Shown: positions 11,201-17,624, counted from the first letter of the stretch. The stretch: DNA of 22,695 nt from an uncultured Cytophagaceae bacterium (GCA_903837305.1 CAILUB010000364.1:1-22695); one strand, 5' to 3'. Program-made: numbers and translations. The notes: generated by a model from the letters alone, not told the origin.

Positions 11201-13746
11201 CCACCTACACGATAACTGCGACTAATTCTGCAGGATCAGCTAGTTGCGCATGGGTGATGGAAGTTTTAGCGCCTAGTATTCCTCCGGTTGCGCCTGGAGG
11301 ACAAACGTCTCAAACGTTTAGCAGTGGCTCGACCCTAGCAGACCTTGTCGCTACTGGAACTGCCATTAAGTGGTATGCTTCGGCAAGTAGTGGAAGCCCA
11401 CTTACAGCTAGTAGCATTTTAACCAATGGCACAACCTATTTTGCTACGCAAACAGTAAATGGGGTTGAAAGCGTGAATCGCTTGGGTGTTTTGGCCACCA
11501 TAGTAGATGTCCAAATCGCTGCTAGTGCAACGAACGTATGTAAAGGTTCTTCAGTTACTTTAACGTCAAGCGCTACAGTGGGAGGCGCTTCAATTATTCA
11601 AAATGGGGCAATTCCTCCTGCATTAAACGGTAGTCTTGTGGGCTACTGGCCATTTAATGGAAATGCGAATGATGAATCGAACGGCGGCAAAAATGGTAGC
11701 ATCAGTGGTGCTGTCTTGACGACGGATAGATTTGGGACAGCAAATAAGGCGTATGATTTCAATGGTACGAATGCCTTTATTTCCGTGCCAGGCGCCTTCC
11801 CTATTACAAATGACTTTACGATTTCCTTCTGGACTCAGTCTCAAAACACCCTTGCTGAAGGAACCGTTTTAGGAGATGGAAGCAATGACATAGGAGGAAA
11901 CGATTTCAATTTAAGTCTAAACGCGAATAATGTGAATGTTCGGGCGGATAAATCCGGAACGAATCTGTGGGAGAACTTTAACATTTCAAATGAAAATATC
12001 ACAGGAAACTGGTCGCACGTGATTTGGAAAATGACTCCTACAAGTTCTTCGATTTATGTGAATGGTAAATTGATTGGAACTAAAGAGATCAGAGGTTCTA
12101 ATCTAGGATTCCATGATGCAAGATCATATTTCGGAGTACGTGGAGTTTGGACGGGTTATTTAGACAAATATTTCAAAGGTAAATTAGATGATATTGCGAT
12201 GTATAACCGTAGTCTGACAGATGCGGAGATTCAGCAGCTATATATATCAGCTACAAATTTAACGTGGTCGACCGGCGAAACAACTGCCACCATTAATGCA
12301 AATCCAGCTGCCACGTCTACCTATAAAGTAGAAGTGACGGTGAATGGAAAAGTGTTTAAGAAAGAGGTGACAGTCACTGTAAATCAGGTGAATGCCCCTA
12401 CGGGCTTAGCCGCACCGGAAGTTTGTTTAGGTTCTAACCTATCTAATTTAACGGTTCAAGGATCCGAAATAAAATGGTACAGCGCAGCTACGGGTGGAAA
12501 TCTACTAGCTGCCTCTACGCCAGTCGTACAAGGAACAACCTATTTTGCTTCTCAAAGCACAAATGGCTGCGAAAGCCCTACGCGTTTAAGTGTTTCACCT
12601 ACGATTTACTCGAAGGCGACCATTAGTATGGTGGGCACTTCCTCATTCTGCCAAGGAGAGACAAGAACGATCACAGCTAGTCCGGCAAGCGCTTACCTTT
12701 GGACGAATGGGGCAACGACTCAATCGATCACGGTATCAGAAAGCGGTCGTTACGCAGTTACACTTTCAAGTGCGGCAGGTTGCAAAGCTACCTCAGATGC
12801 TCAATTGATTACTGTGTTAGCGAAGCCAGCGGCTACGATCACAGCAAGCGGTCCTACTACCTTTGTTAATGGGGGCAACGTACTTCTGACTGCAAGTCCA
12901 GGAGCTAGTTACCAATGGACTAATGGGGCTACTTCGCAAGGAATTGTGGTTTCTGCATCAGGTAGCTATGCCGTGAAAGTGACGAACTCATCTGGTTGCT
13001 TTACGAATTCAATTCCGGTTGTGGTTCAATCCATCTTCTCTTTGCCAGCGACGAACTTTAGAATAACGAGCATAGGCGAAACTTGCCAAACAAGCAATGA
13101 TGGTAAAATCTCCCTATCTGCCACCTTGCCATTTAGCTATACAGCTACGTTGAAACAAGCAGAAAAAGTGATTCGTAACCTGAACTTTACTTCAAAAGTA
13201 GACATGACGGGAATTCAGGCTGGCAATTATGTGCTTTGCATAACGATCGCTGGTCAACCTAACTACTCTCAATGTTATGATGTAGTAGTTACAGAACCGA
13301 AGGATCTAACGGTATTTGCTTCGGTTTCTCCAGGCGATAAACTAGTAGCTTTGTCCTTAAGTGGAGGTACTAGCTATAAAGTTTTATTGAATGGAGATGC
13401 TTTAGAGACCAGCGCAAGCGTGATAAACCTCCCTTTAAAAGACGGTTTAAATAAAATTATGGTTCAGACTGATAAAGCATGTCAAGGAGTATACAATAAA
13501 GAAATTTATGTAGGTTCTGCGATCATGGGATATCCTAATCCATTCAAAGACAAATTAGTCCTTCAAATAGGAAAATCTGTCTCCCATAATGGAGCGATAA
13601 CCATCTTAAATGCGGCAGGAACGAGTGTTTATACAGGAACTTTTGAACCAAATGCGGAGACCATAACCTTAGAGTTAGGTCAGTTACAAAATGGAGTTTA
13701 TTTCCTACAATTAGGGGATATCAATTATAAAATTATCAAACAATGA
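2278..13746 (+). CDS. giant secreted multidomain adhesin-like protein (3822 aa) with T9SS sorting domain
   Basis: The protein has an N-terminal signal peptide (about residues 1-27, cut after AEA) and is probably exported, then displayed or released through the type IX system. Approximate domain order: parallel beta-helix/DUF1565-like 37-390; fourteen RCC1 repeats 402-1105; Ig-like module (CHU_C-associated type) 1109-1180; DUF1566/Lcl_C 1210-1373; Ig module 1424-1501; C-type-lectin-like 1530-1680; Ig module 1726-1801; SBBP-like propeller 1802-2264; Ig module 2265-2341; DUF1566/Lcl_C 2369-2540; Ig modules 2590-2736; three He_PIG repeats 2737-3000; Ig module 2998-3077; LamG-like 3117-3321; Ig modules 3371-3590; SprB-like 3591-3746; T9SS type A tail 3750-3822 beginning GYPNPF. 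No protease or glycosidase motif is visible, so adhesion or carbohydrate binding is the likely role; this is inference. The frame is open across 11.5 kb with no break. The start is the first ATG of the frame and places the signal peptide correctly. The next gene overlaps by four bases. Confidence 0.93.
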   Translation: MVRNLRLLKSILSLLTCLIFLQFSAEAKKRTRYFVHNTKIYVETTGNDTGSEGLISAPFRRIQSALNYAINGDTVFVKPGTYLENLDMGSKAVHLISTAGPDLTIIDGNATGMGLIIRSGSASIQGFSITNTAAPTYQIRWVAPYGFHTEGTAIFSGDQTIRPTIKNCKIYNNFIGIYGNANVVDCKIYNNTVGYSGYWVSPQISKSFFYGNTRSAIEISNANNTTITNSVFYNNAKVFAFRSDLNAWRFRVQILNTTIANNAKIMTTSEGNTTSFLNSIIYNNADPVLGFGQTYDSLIVNNTILERGVDAIPVAARAKANVDLTTLKNADPTFVGGGNYQLLSNSPAIGAGSATFSNTVDINGKSRPLPAGTNPDLGAFESDLGVPFEVPADRTIPGIQLATGFQHTLLLQKDGSLWGWGSNNIGQLGDGTTTNKIEATQIGTSKDWRSIASKGNSTLAIKIDGSLWAWGSNGNGILGIGSTSFQRSPIQVGSDRNWSKISVGPNHVLAIKTDGTLWAWGSNWTGQLGDESFVHKYSPVQIGTAKDWENASAGGTHSVAVKKDGTLWAWGYNLQGQLGDGTNTNRNVPTKVGTENNWTHADAGGNHTLAVKKDGSLWAWGFNLLGQLGNYTYNDRNTPGRVGDSSDWRQIVAGTGISMALKSDGTIWVFGTNNSGLLGDGTLVEKRNYPAKMGTNSDWERVSVFGNFAVAISRDGTIFAWGNNGFGQLGTGKVEQKNSFIQVGTELNWKSIGADGVTPLAIKTDNSVWSWGLNNSGQMGDGSVVNKNFPVRITSIANIQTFSAAASNHTFAIKTDGSLWGWGANFAGQFGNGTTGQTIPVPTMVGTSTDWKSLSTGSSSTYAIKNDGSLWGWGNYTIKSVINGTSQTFTQVNSTTPLRIGTDTNWKQIFAGANTNYGIKTDGSLWAWGYNFSGQLGDSTNITKENPVRIGNSNDWKVVVAGSSHALAQKTDGTLWAWGNNSVGQLGTGNNITVNYPVKISNDTDWKIISARGGHSAAIKNDGTLWTWGNNFSGQLGQNSVSNLNVPTKVGSDTDWKSVSVGGSNTFALKTNGSLWATGNNSNGQLGNNEGFYTSLQKNKVINANLSAPKVAGAQTFCQSATVSNLVATGSQIKWYAAASGGAALAGTTPLVNGTTYFATQTLDSLESTNRASVIAYISNPELNSTDSVIVSGRSVTLSVANTLTNPSSYTVGAVGPSGGVIVYDQGSLLNGWRYLEASPYDNGSDNGTGCYTTPITGTSPAIGFGLENTLRWIAAGCNGDFISTARNFTLSGYKDWFIPSKGEVNLMYQNLKLNNLGNLQNQAYWSSTPGEYGSSGINGGAWVQNFSNGSTYPEYRAGYQNAGLLRLMRRFGNETTNTKYRWSTGDSTSTLTVSPTQTTTYWVDVTTNGVTCRKSYTLRVDNTPKAPTGMATQTICSDGKLGNLVVTGTAIKWYAAATGGTALNDSTNTVSGTTYYASQTENTFESTSRLAVTVNHVIGTIQASATVVSSGTSVTLTASGNSAMTSEKITRINEAGWMLKAKFNGHNYYLYPNRMNYSAAKTLAESFGGYLYCVNNQAENDSVSKPIGDALSNGDVWLGLYQDRTDPTYSEPGGGWKWLDGSPYSFKRWGRFATGWNADEPNNAGVEDHAHMDFGNLADYWNDINENYNGSVLMEIDDLPTYEWSTGETTATINPSPTQTTTYWVNIKQNGVVCRKSITISINNVAPPSGNANQSFLTGAIISDIAINGSAVKWYTAASGGTALSGTATLTTGTTYYASQTVAGFESQSRFAVTVTVLEANCFNPKVKNFGNLNYSINSSTTDRNGNIYLGGAFTGTLTIGNTTLTSAGANDIFLTKLNACGEVQWATRAGSVGENDYIGVGSRAIAVDSTGNIYVVGGYNRDFTFRGTDNSSFSAVRVNSGNSNHQDGYFVKLNSAGSVLWGVSLRGESNDTFNSVVLDRLGNPIVSGGFNGCCPSSFAAIIYSPNGSTTNIASYGSNYATGILTKFTPAGTVVWNTSLHNRDASIRNLEVDAQNNIYFVGEFRSWSSGTAAEFKDAGNTTRTLANPGIGLAYLVKLNSNGIWQWGVSYGNNGNGVATTTSGYDLTIDNQNNPWIVGNYSGGIATFYSTNATNLTQPASTENRAFIAKYSSAGVPLLVRGLNQSTGQTVFTSIAKQGSRMGVGGFFNAANGAQNDALVVVYDSTATLISTITGGGPEDDQVNSINAVGNGFLLAGSHGANANFENITLATQGTFLWNTSTTAVVPTPTGRATQSFLPTATVSSLVATGSNLKWYSNATGGSTLSPTTVLVNGATYYATQTINSIESPARLAVTVSIINPALNSSKTVLCGGETIQLSVTGVSTTGNYTVGSRGPAGGFIFHDQGSTINGWRYLEAAPVNLPLSSWGYALGTGIENVSVPGATSISIGSGLANTLAISGAISSTTTAARRSLDYSVNGHDDWFLPSQGEFSRIYTNLILKNLGNFNVGAIPARGTLYWTSSQLTTGSGSHFCLECTNGNFFQYSKVYELYVRPVRRFAGVATATSYLWSTGETTETINPRPTQTTTYFVDITSNGSTFRKSVTITVNNVAAPTGAAVQNLCTDSKISSIAANGTGLKWYTTATGGNLYDANSFLTSGVTYYASQTVNGCESPTRLAVRVNLPEPVVITTSGPVTFCSGESVVLTASAGTAYRWSNGATTRSITVNGSGNYSVAVTNAAGCSTTSAPVAVVVNICNLPPVALRYPNYSYVFIQGQEIGALVPSNSGGKITNYSVSPALPSGLVLNPSTGIISGKPSTISSLKSYTVTGSNSSGASSVTLNMTVIISPPTNLIYPSPVILKVGTAITPIVPTYTGIVNSFSISKSLPNGLVFNSITGVISGTPTALSATTVYTVTASNSSGSASANMSITVVGEAPIINCPPALAYVIGTPIQTVNLAASGSNVTYTISPNLPAGLTLNSSTGQINGTPTLITARATYTITATNSAGSASCAWVMEVLAPSIPPVAPGGQTSQTFSSGSTLADLVATGTAIKWYASASSGSPLTASSILTNGTTYFATQTVNGVESVNRLGVLATIVDVQIAASATNVCKGSSVTLTSSATVGGASIIQNGAIPPALNGSLVGYWPFNGNANDESNGGKNGSISGAVLTTDRFGTANKAYDFNGTNAFISVPGAFPITNDFTISFWTQSQNTLAEGTVLGDGSNDIGGNDFNLSLNANNVNVRADKSGTNLWENFNISNENITGNWSHVIWKMTPTSSSIYVNGKLIGTKEIRGSNLGFHDARSYFGVRGVWTGYLDKYFKGKLDDIAMYNRSLTDAEIQQLYISATNLTWSTGETTATINANPAATSTYKVEVTVNGKVFKKEVTVTVNQVNAPTGLAAPEVCLGSNLSNLTVQGSEIKWYSAATGGNLLAASTPVVQGTTYFASQSTNGCESPTRLSVSPTIYSKATISMVGTSSFCQGETRTITASPASAYLWTNGATTQSITVSESGRYAVTLSSAAGCKATSDAQLITVLAKPAATITASGPTTFVNGGNVLLTASPGASYQWTNGATSQGIVVSASGSYAVKVTNSSGCFTNSIPVVVQSIFSLPATNFRITSIGETCQTSNDGKISLSATLPFSYTATLKQAEKVIRNLNFTSKVDMTGIQAGNYVLCITIAGQPNYSQCYDVVVTEPKDLTVFASVSPGDKLVALSLSGGTSYKVLLNGDALETSASVINLPLKDGLNKIMVQTDKACQGVYNKEIYVGSAIMGYPNPFKDKLVLQIGKSVSHNGAITILNAAGTSVYTGTFEPNAETITLELGQLQNGVYFLQLGDINYKIIKQ
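3481..5590 (+). repeat. fourteen RCC1-type repeats (two predicted seven-bladed propellers)
   Basis: The motif DGSLWAWGxNxxGQLG recurs with its Leu-Trp pair or equivalent at residues 417, 467, 517, 567, 617, 667, 718, 768, 819, 870, 925, 975, 1025 and 1075. The spacing is 50 or 51 residues, with one of 55 between the tenth and eleventh. RCC1 propellers have seven blades, so fourteen units fit two complete propellers. The repeats differ at the DNA level, so this is an old array. The sixth, seventh and fourteenth units have degenerate motifs (IWVFGTN, IFAWGNN, LWATGNN). Confidence 0.88.
5905..6396 (+). other. domain: DUF1566/Lcl_C-like, first copy
   Basis: Residues 1210-1373 contain GPSGGVIVYDQGS, GWRYLEASP, DWFIPSKGE and YWSST, then a final LMRRFG. 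These are the recurring motifs of DUF1566/Lcl_C domains, which are found in bacterial surface proteins and have a C-lectin-like fold. The second copy is at 9382-9897 (residues 2369-2540), with GPAGGFIFHDQGS, GWRYLEAAP, DWFLPSQGE and YWTSS. Confidence 0.78.
6865..7317 (+). other. domain: C-type-lectin-like
   Basis: Residues 1530-1680 contain YSAAKTLAESFGGYL, a WLGLY strand, GGWKWLDGSP, DEPNN (EPN at 1641-1643) and YWNDI (WND at 1662-1664). EPN and WND are the canonical calcium/mannose-type motifs of C-type lectin domains. Only one cysteine is present, so the usual two disulfides are absent, as in many bacterial members. A sugar-binding role is inferred from the motifs. Confidence 0.82.
7681..9069 (+). 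repeat. SBBP-like beta-propeller, seven motifs
   Basis: Residues 1802-2264 contain seven blade-like motifs of the form GNIYLGGxF: GNIYLGGAF, GNIYVVGGY, GNPIVSGGF, NNIYFVGEF, NNPWIVGNY, SRMGVGGFF and NGFLLAGSH. Alternating segments such as FLTKLNACGEVQWA precede them. This is the pattern of the SBBP beta-propeller repeats common in secreted Bacteroidota proteins. Confidence 0.75.
10486..11278 (+). repeat. three He_PIG putative Ig repeats
   Basis: Residues about 2737-3000 hold three units of about 88 residues. Each contains the pattern LPxGLxLNxxTGxIxGTP followed by YTVTASNSxGSAS. This is the hallmark of the putative-Ig (He_PIG) domain, usually a stalk or spacer in surface proteins. Confidence 0.85.
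11626..12240 (+). other. domain: LamG/concanavalin A-like
   Basis: Residues 3117-3321 begin LVGYWPFNGNANDESN and continue with AYDFNG, FTISFW, a central WSHVIW strand, IYVNGKLIG and LDDIAMYNRSLTDAEI. These are the typical strands of a LamG (Laminin_G_3) jelly-roll, a common carbohydrate-binding fold in Bacteroidota surface proteins. Confidence 0.88.
13525..13743 (+). other. domain: T9SS type A sorting tail
   Basis: Residues 3750-3822 contain GYPNPFKDKLVLQI, then a central ITILNAAGTSVYTG strand, then LQNGVYFLQLGD and a final lysine-containing strand ending KIIKQ. This is the usual order of a type A C-terminal sorting signal recognised by the type IX system, which is normally removed on export. 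It directs the protein to the cell surface or the medium. Confidence 0.92.
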
Positions 13747-14429
13747 GAAAGTATATTTCCATCCTTTTAGTTGCGGGCGCAGTTTTTTCCTGTGTGATAC
13801 CACCGGATTTATTGATCCCAGCTCCAGAGGCAGCCACCTTGCTCTCACCTACTACAAACGAGGTCTGCGCTGCGGGAACCGTATTATCTGATTCGATAAC
13901 GCGCATTAAATTCAGTTGGACAGCGGTAACTGATGCAGAAAGCTATGATATCACGATCAAAAACTTGCTTACAGGGAAGAGTTTGACGCAAGGTGCTACG
14001 ACGAATTCCATCGAAGTGGCGGTAAAACGTAACACACCATTCTCGTGGTTTGTCACTTCTAAAACCACAAAGACCACAAAAACGACTGACAGTGAAACGT
14101 GGAAATTTTATACGACGGGTCCAGTCCAAATTTTCTACACCCCATTCCCAGCCGAAGCAATTAGCCCCACGATAGGCCAGCAAATGACGGGAGATAAGGT
14201 GAGTCTTCGATGGAAAGGAACAGACGTAGATAATGACATTTCGGGCTATGATGTGTACTTTGGGACGGATGCGAATCCCCCTATTTTACAAACGAAATTA
14301 GCGGCGACTACGACTTCTATTGCGGATGTTTCAGTAGTGGCAGGGTCTAAGTATTTCTGGAGAGTGGTGACGAAAGATGCCAACGGCAATTCGTCTTCCT
14401 CTGAAATATTTCAGTTTACCGTTAAGTAG
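13743..14429 (+). CDS. predicted lipoprotein with two fibronectin type III-like domains
   Basis: This 228-residue protein starts in the ATGA that ends the giant gene, so the two are probably translationally coupled. A signal peptide runs to the lipobox VFSC, and Cys17 would be lipidated. The residues after the cysteine (VIPPD) lack the acidic export signal known for some Bacteroidota surface lipoproteins, so its final face of the outer membrane is uncertain. Two FN3-like domains are visible, about residues 28-125 and 130-228; the second has DISGYDVYFGTD and YFWRVVTKDANGNSSSS. A short TTKTTKTT run lies in the first. No enzyme motif is seen. From the coupling I infer that it helps anchor, fold or display the giant protein. 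Confidence 0.8.
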   Translation: MRKYISILLVAGAVFSCVIPPDLLIPAPEAATLLSPTTNEVCAAGTVLSDSITRIKFSWTAVTDAESYDITIKNLLTGKSLTQGATTNSIEVAVKRNTPFSWFVTSKTTKTTKTTDSETWKFYTTGPVQIFYTPFPAEAISPTIGQQMTGDKVSLRWKGTDVDNDISGYDVYFGTDANPPILQTKLAATTTSIADVSVVAGSKYFWRVVTKDANGNSSSSEIFQFTVK

Positions 14430-14479
14430 GGGCCTATTTTTTGAGGTTTTTTAGTAATTTGTAGCCATAACATTCGTAC

Positions 14480-15241
14480 ATGCGCAAATTTCTATTAAAC
14501 CTCATTGAACAATTCGGTTACAAGGTCACTAAATTCGATCGGAAGGCTGCAGGGCCCTACGCGGATATCCAGGACAAAATCTTTTGGGAGTTTTACGAGA
14601 AATGCCAACCCTACACGATGACATCCGTGGAACGGATGTTTGCGTTATACCAGGCGACTAACTACGTGATTGATCAAAAAATTTCGGGAGATTTTGTGGA
14701 ATGCGGCGTTTGGCGTGGAGGTTCTTCGCTGATGGTGGCACAAGTATTAGCCCATCGTGGGGTGAGCGATCGCCACCTCTATTTATACGATACCTTTGAG
14801 GGGATGTCTGAGCCTACGGTGGAGGATGTGGATTTTAGGGGCCAAAAAGCAGATCAAATGCTCGAGCAATCCCAGGACCAGAAGGAGACTTCCGTCTGGT
14901 GTTTGGCAAACTTAGACGACGTTAAATTAACGATGTCGAACAGCTCCTTTCCGGCAGCAAACATCCACTACGTAGAGGGAAAAGTGGAAGATACAATTCC
15001 AGCCACTGTACCAGCAGGTGCCATTGCCCTATTGCGTTTAGACACGGACTGGTACACGTCTACGAAACACGAGTTGATCCATTTATACCCTTCCTTAAGC
15101 ACGAACGGCGTATTGATCATCGACGATTATGGCCACTGGGAAGGCTGCCGCAAAGCGGTGAACGAGTATTTCGCAGAGCAAAAGACCTCAATTTTATTAC
15201 AGAGAATTGACTATACCGGCCGATTGGCGTTAAAAAAATAA
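14480..15241 (+). CDS. TylF/MycF-family SAM-dependent O-methyltransferase
   Basis: This 253-residue cytoplasmic enzyme matches the TylF (macrocin O-methyltransferase) family, which methylates sugar hydroxyls. The SAM-binding motif is GDFVECGVWRGGSS (residues 70-83), followed by YLYDTFEGMSEPT. Asp188, Asp190 and the pair Asp215-Asp216 (LRLDTDWY and LIIDDYGHW) match the metal-binding acidic residues of the family. The start at 14480 is the first in-frame ATG after the lipoprotein stop, 50 bases away. The GH95 glycosidase begins four bases after its stop, so the two are co-transcribed. The substrate cannot be told from sequence; a deoxysugar on a surface glycan or O-antigen is plausible. Confidence 0.85.
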   Translation: MRKFLLNLIEQFGYKVTKFDRKAAGPYADIQDKIFWEFYEKCQPYTMTSVERMFALYQATNYVIDQKISGDFVECGVWRGGSSLMVAQVLAHRGVSDRHLYLYDTFEGMSEPTVEDVDFRGQKADQMLEQSQDQKETSVWCLANLDDVKLTMSNSSFPAANIHYVEGKVEDTIPATVPAGAIALLRLDTDWYTSTKHELIHLYPSLSTNGVLIIDDYGHWEGCRKAVNEYFAEQKTSILLQRIDYTGRLALKK

Positions 15242-15245
15242 ACCT

Positions 15246-17624
15246 ATGCGCATACTATTATTAACCCTTTTAGCATTTAGCACATTCGCTCAACAGAAGC
15301 CCATGCGTTTATGGTATGATAAACCGGCGACGTATTTTGAGGAGGCGCTTGTGCTCGGAAATGGGAAGCAGGGGGCTACGGTTTTTGGCGGGACAAAGAG
15401 CGATAAAATCTTCTTGAATGACCTGACCTTGTGGTCAGGGGAGCCCATGGATCCGTACATGAACAAGGAGGCCTACAAAAATTTGCCAGCGGTTCGCGAG
15501 GCTTTGCGTCTCGAAAATTACAAAGCGGCTGATTCTTTAATCCGTAAAATTCAAGGTAAATTCTCGGAGTCCTATGCTCCACTAGGTACGCTTTATGTGG
15601 ATTTAAACCACGAAAATCCAACGGAATACCGCCGCGAATTAAGCTTAGACAAGGCTGTTTCGACGGTTCATTACCATACAGGCAGTAACGAAATCCGCAA
15701 AGAATATTTCTTTTCACATCCAGATAATGTATTCGTGATTCACTTGACGAGTAAGGAAAAAAAAGGGCTGAACTTCACCTTGCGCTTTAGTTCCCTATTA
15801 AAATTCAAAACTAAATCGAGTGTGAACCACCTGCATGCGAAAGGAACGGCACCCGTTAGAGCAGAACCTAATTACGTTAGAAAGAAGGGGAATCCCATCA
15901 TTTTTGATGAGAACAAAGGCACACGTTTTGCCACGGACATTTTGATTCAATCGGCAGACGGTAAAGTCGTTCGAACGGATTCCACTTTGCAGATGATGGG
16001 CGGTACAGACGCCACCATATTAGTGACGATGGCGACGAGTTTTAATGGCTTCGACAAGAGCCCTTCGAAAGACGGATTGAACGAGGACGAACTGTCTGAA
16101 AAGCGATTGCAAGCGGCTAGCTATAAAGGAGCTGAACAATTATTGGCACGCCATTTAGCCGATTATCAACCCTTTTTCAAGCGTGTGAACCTACGTTTAC
16201 CGGAAGATAATGCCCCGGAAATACCGACAGATGAACGCTTAAGACGTTATGCCAAAGGCGAAAAAGACAACTACCTCGAGACGCTTTATTTCCAGTTTGG
16301 GCGGTATTTATTGATCTCCAGCTCGCGTACGCCAGGTGTTCCAGCTAACTTGCAAGGGCTTTGGAATCCGCATATTCAACCGCCCTGGTCGAGTAATTAC
16401 ACGATGAATATTAATGCCGAAGAGAATTATTGGCTAGCAGAGAATACCAATTTAGGGGAGATGCATGCGCCGTTTTTGAGTTTCTTAGAGAACTTAGAAA
16501 AGACGGGACGCATTACGGCGAAGACGTTTTATAATGCCCCAGGCTGGGTATGCCATCACAATTCGGACATTTGGGCGATGACGAATCCGGTAGGGGATTT
16601 CGGAAATGGCGATCCAAGCTGGGCAAACTGGCCGATGGGTGCAACCTGGGCTTCCACCCATTTATGGGAACATTATCTGTTCTCGCAGGATAAGAAATTC
16701 CTAGAGGCGAAGGCCTATCCTTTGATGCGCGGTGCGGCAGAATTCTGCCTCTATTGGTTAATTGAGGATAAAAATGGTCGCTTGATTACATCTCCTTCGA
16801 CCTCTCCAGAAAATAGATTTATCACCCCTACAGGATACCGCGGAGATACATCCTATGGGGCGACGGCGGATTTAGCGATGATTCGCGAGTTATTTTTGGA
16901 CTTAATCGCAGCCGAAAAAATACTTAAAAAAGACCCGGCTTTCCAGGCCTCTTTAGAAAAGGCTTTGGCCAAAATGCTACCCTACCAAATAGGTGCCAAA
17001 GGCCATCTGCAGGAATGGTATTTCGACTGGGAGGACACCGACCCTAAACATAGACATCAATCCCATTTGTACGGTCTCTACCCAGGAACACACGTGACCG
17101 TCGCAGAAACGCCGGCCATCGCCGCAGCCTCGAAAAAGACCTTGGAAATCAAGGGGGATGAGACAACAGGCTGGTCCAAAGGCTGGAGAATTAACCTCTG
17201 GGCCCGTCTTCGCGACGGCGATCACGCCTACAAAATGTACCGCGAACTCTTAAAATACGTAGAACCAGACGGTGTGAAAATTAATTATGCACGCGGCGGC
17301 GGTACCTACCCGAATCTATTCGATGCCCACCCTCCTTTCCAAATAGACGGAAACTTTGGCGGCTCAGCGGCAGTGGCAGAAATGTTGATTCAATCCACTC
17401 CAGAGTTAATCGAAACTTTACCTGCTTTACCAGCGGCTTGGGCATCAGAAGGAACTGTTTCAGGCCTGAAAACCCGCGGTGGATTTGAGGTTTCAATGAG
17501 TTGGAAAGACGGTAAAGTAACGTCCTTACACCTGAAAGGACTGAAAGGAAGTACGGCGAAAGTCAAGGTGAATGGCGAGACTAAAAGTTTGTTGATAAAA
17601 ACGGGAGAAGTTCACGTTTTGTGA
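15246..17624 (+). CDS. glycoside hydrolase family 95 (alpha-L-fucosidase or alpha-L-galactosidase)
   Basis: This 792-residue protein has a signal peptide (about residues 1-15, FAQ) and no T9SS tail, so it is likely periplasmic. The N-terminal GH95 beta domain begins MRLWYDKPATYFEEALVLGNG. The catalytic (alpha/alpha)6 region has SNYTMNINAEENYW with Asn388 and Asn390, SPSTSPENRF with Glu522, and HPPFQIDGNFGG with Asp701. These correspond to the Asn-x-Asn, general acid and base-assisting residues described for bifidobacterial AfcA. All are intact, so activity is expected. Family members hydrolyse terminal alpha-1,2-L-fucosyl or alpha-L-galactosyl bonds, and the specificity here is not clear. The length is typical. 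It follows the methyltransferase after four bases. Confidence 0.94.
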   Translation: MRILLLTLLAFSTFAQQKPMRLWYDKPATYFEEALVLGNGKQGATVFGGTKSDKIFLNDLTLWSGEPMDPYMNKEAYKNLPAVREALRLENYKAADSLIRKIQGKFSESYAPLGTLYVDLNHENPTEYRRELSLDKAVSTVHYHTGSNEIRKEYFFSHPDNVFVIHLTSKEKKGLNFTLRFSSLLKFKTKSSVNHLHAKGTAPVRAEPNYVRKKGNPIIFDENKGTRFATDILIQSADGKVVRTDSTLQMMGGTDATILVTMATSFNGFDKSPSKDGLNEDELSEKRLQAASYKGAEQLLARHLADYQPFFKRVNLRLPEDNAPEIPTDERLRRYAKGEKDNYLETLYFQFGRYLLISSSRTPGVPANLQGLWNPHIQPPWSSNYTMNINAEENYWLAENTNLGEMHAPFLSFLENLEKTGRITAKTFYNAPGWVCHHNSDIWAMTNPVGDFGNGDPSWANWPMGATWASTHLWEHYLFSQDKKFLEAKAYPLMRGAAEFCLYWLIEDKNGRLITSPSTSPENRFITPTGYRGDTSYGATADLAMIRELFLDLIAAEKILKKDPAFQASLEKALAKMLPYQIGAKGHLQEWYFDWEDTDPKHRHQSHLYGLYPGTHVTVAETPAIAAASKKTLEIKGDETTGWSKGWRINLWARLRDGDHAYKMYRELLKYVEPDGVKINYARGGGTYPNLFDAHPPFQIDGNFGGSAAVAEMLIQSTPELIETLPALPAAWASEGTVSGLKTRGGFEVSMSWKDGKVTSLHLKGLKGSTAKVKVNGETKSLLIKTGEVHVL

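Larger units (their letters stand above)
5602..12615 (+). repeat. seven dispersed copies of an Ig-like module (CHU_C-associated, Ig_7-like)
   Basis: A module of about 75 residues recurs at residues 1109, 1424, 1726, 2265, 2590, 2998 and 3371. Its core reads IKWYAAATGG, then about 12 residues later GTTYYASQT, then ESPTRLAV. Most copies have a cysteine near the start (QTFC, QTIC, QNLC, PEVC); three replace it with phenylalanine or lack it. Four copies (1424, 1726, 2590, 3371) are preceded by a WSTGETTATI strand and a threonine-rich TQTTTYWV strand. The module resembles the Ig-like domain common just upstream of T9SS tails in Cytophaga-type proteins. Here it serves as a linker between functional domains. 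Confidence 0.82.

Noticed and set aside
14059..14088. TTKTTKTT run in the lipoprotein as a phase-variation tract
   Set aside because: The repeat unit is imperfect and a multiple of three, so slippage would not shift the frame.
14430..14479. Terminator or promoter between the lipoprotein and methyltransferase genes
   Set aside because: The only stem before the T run is three base pairs (CCT/AGG), and TAATTTG at 14455-14461 is one base short of the -7 consensus. The region may be transcribed through.
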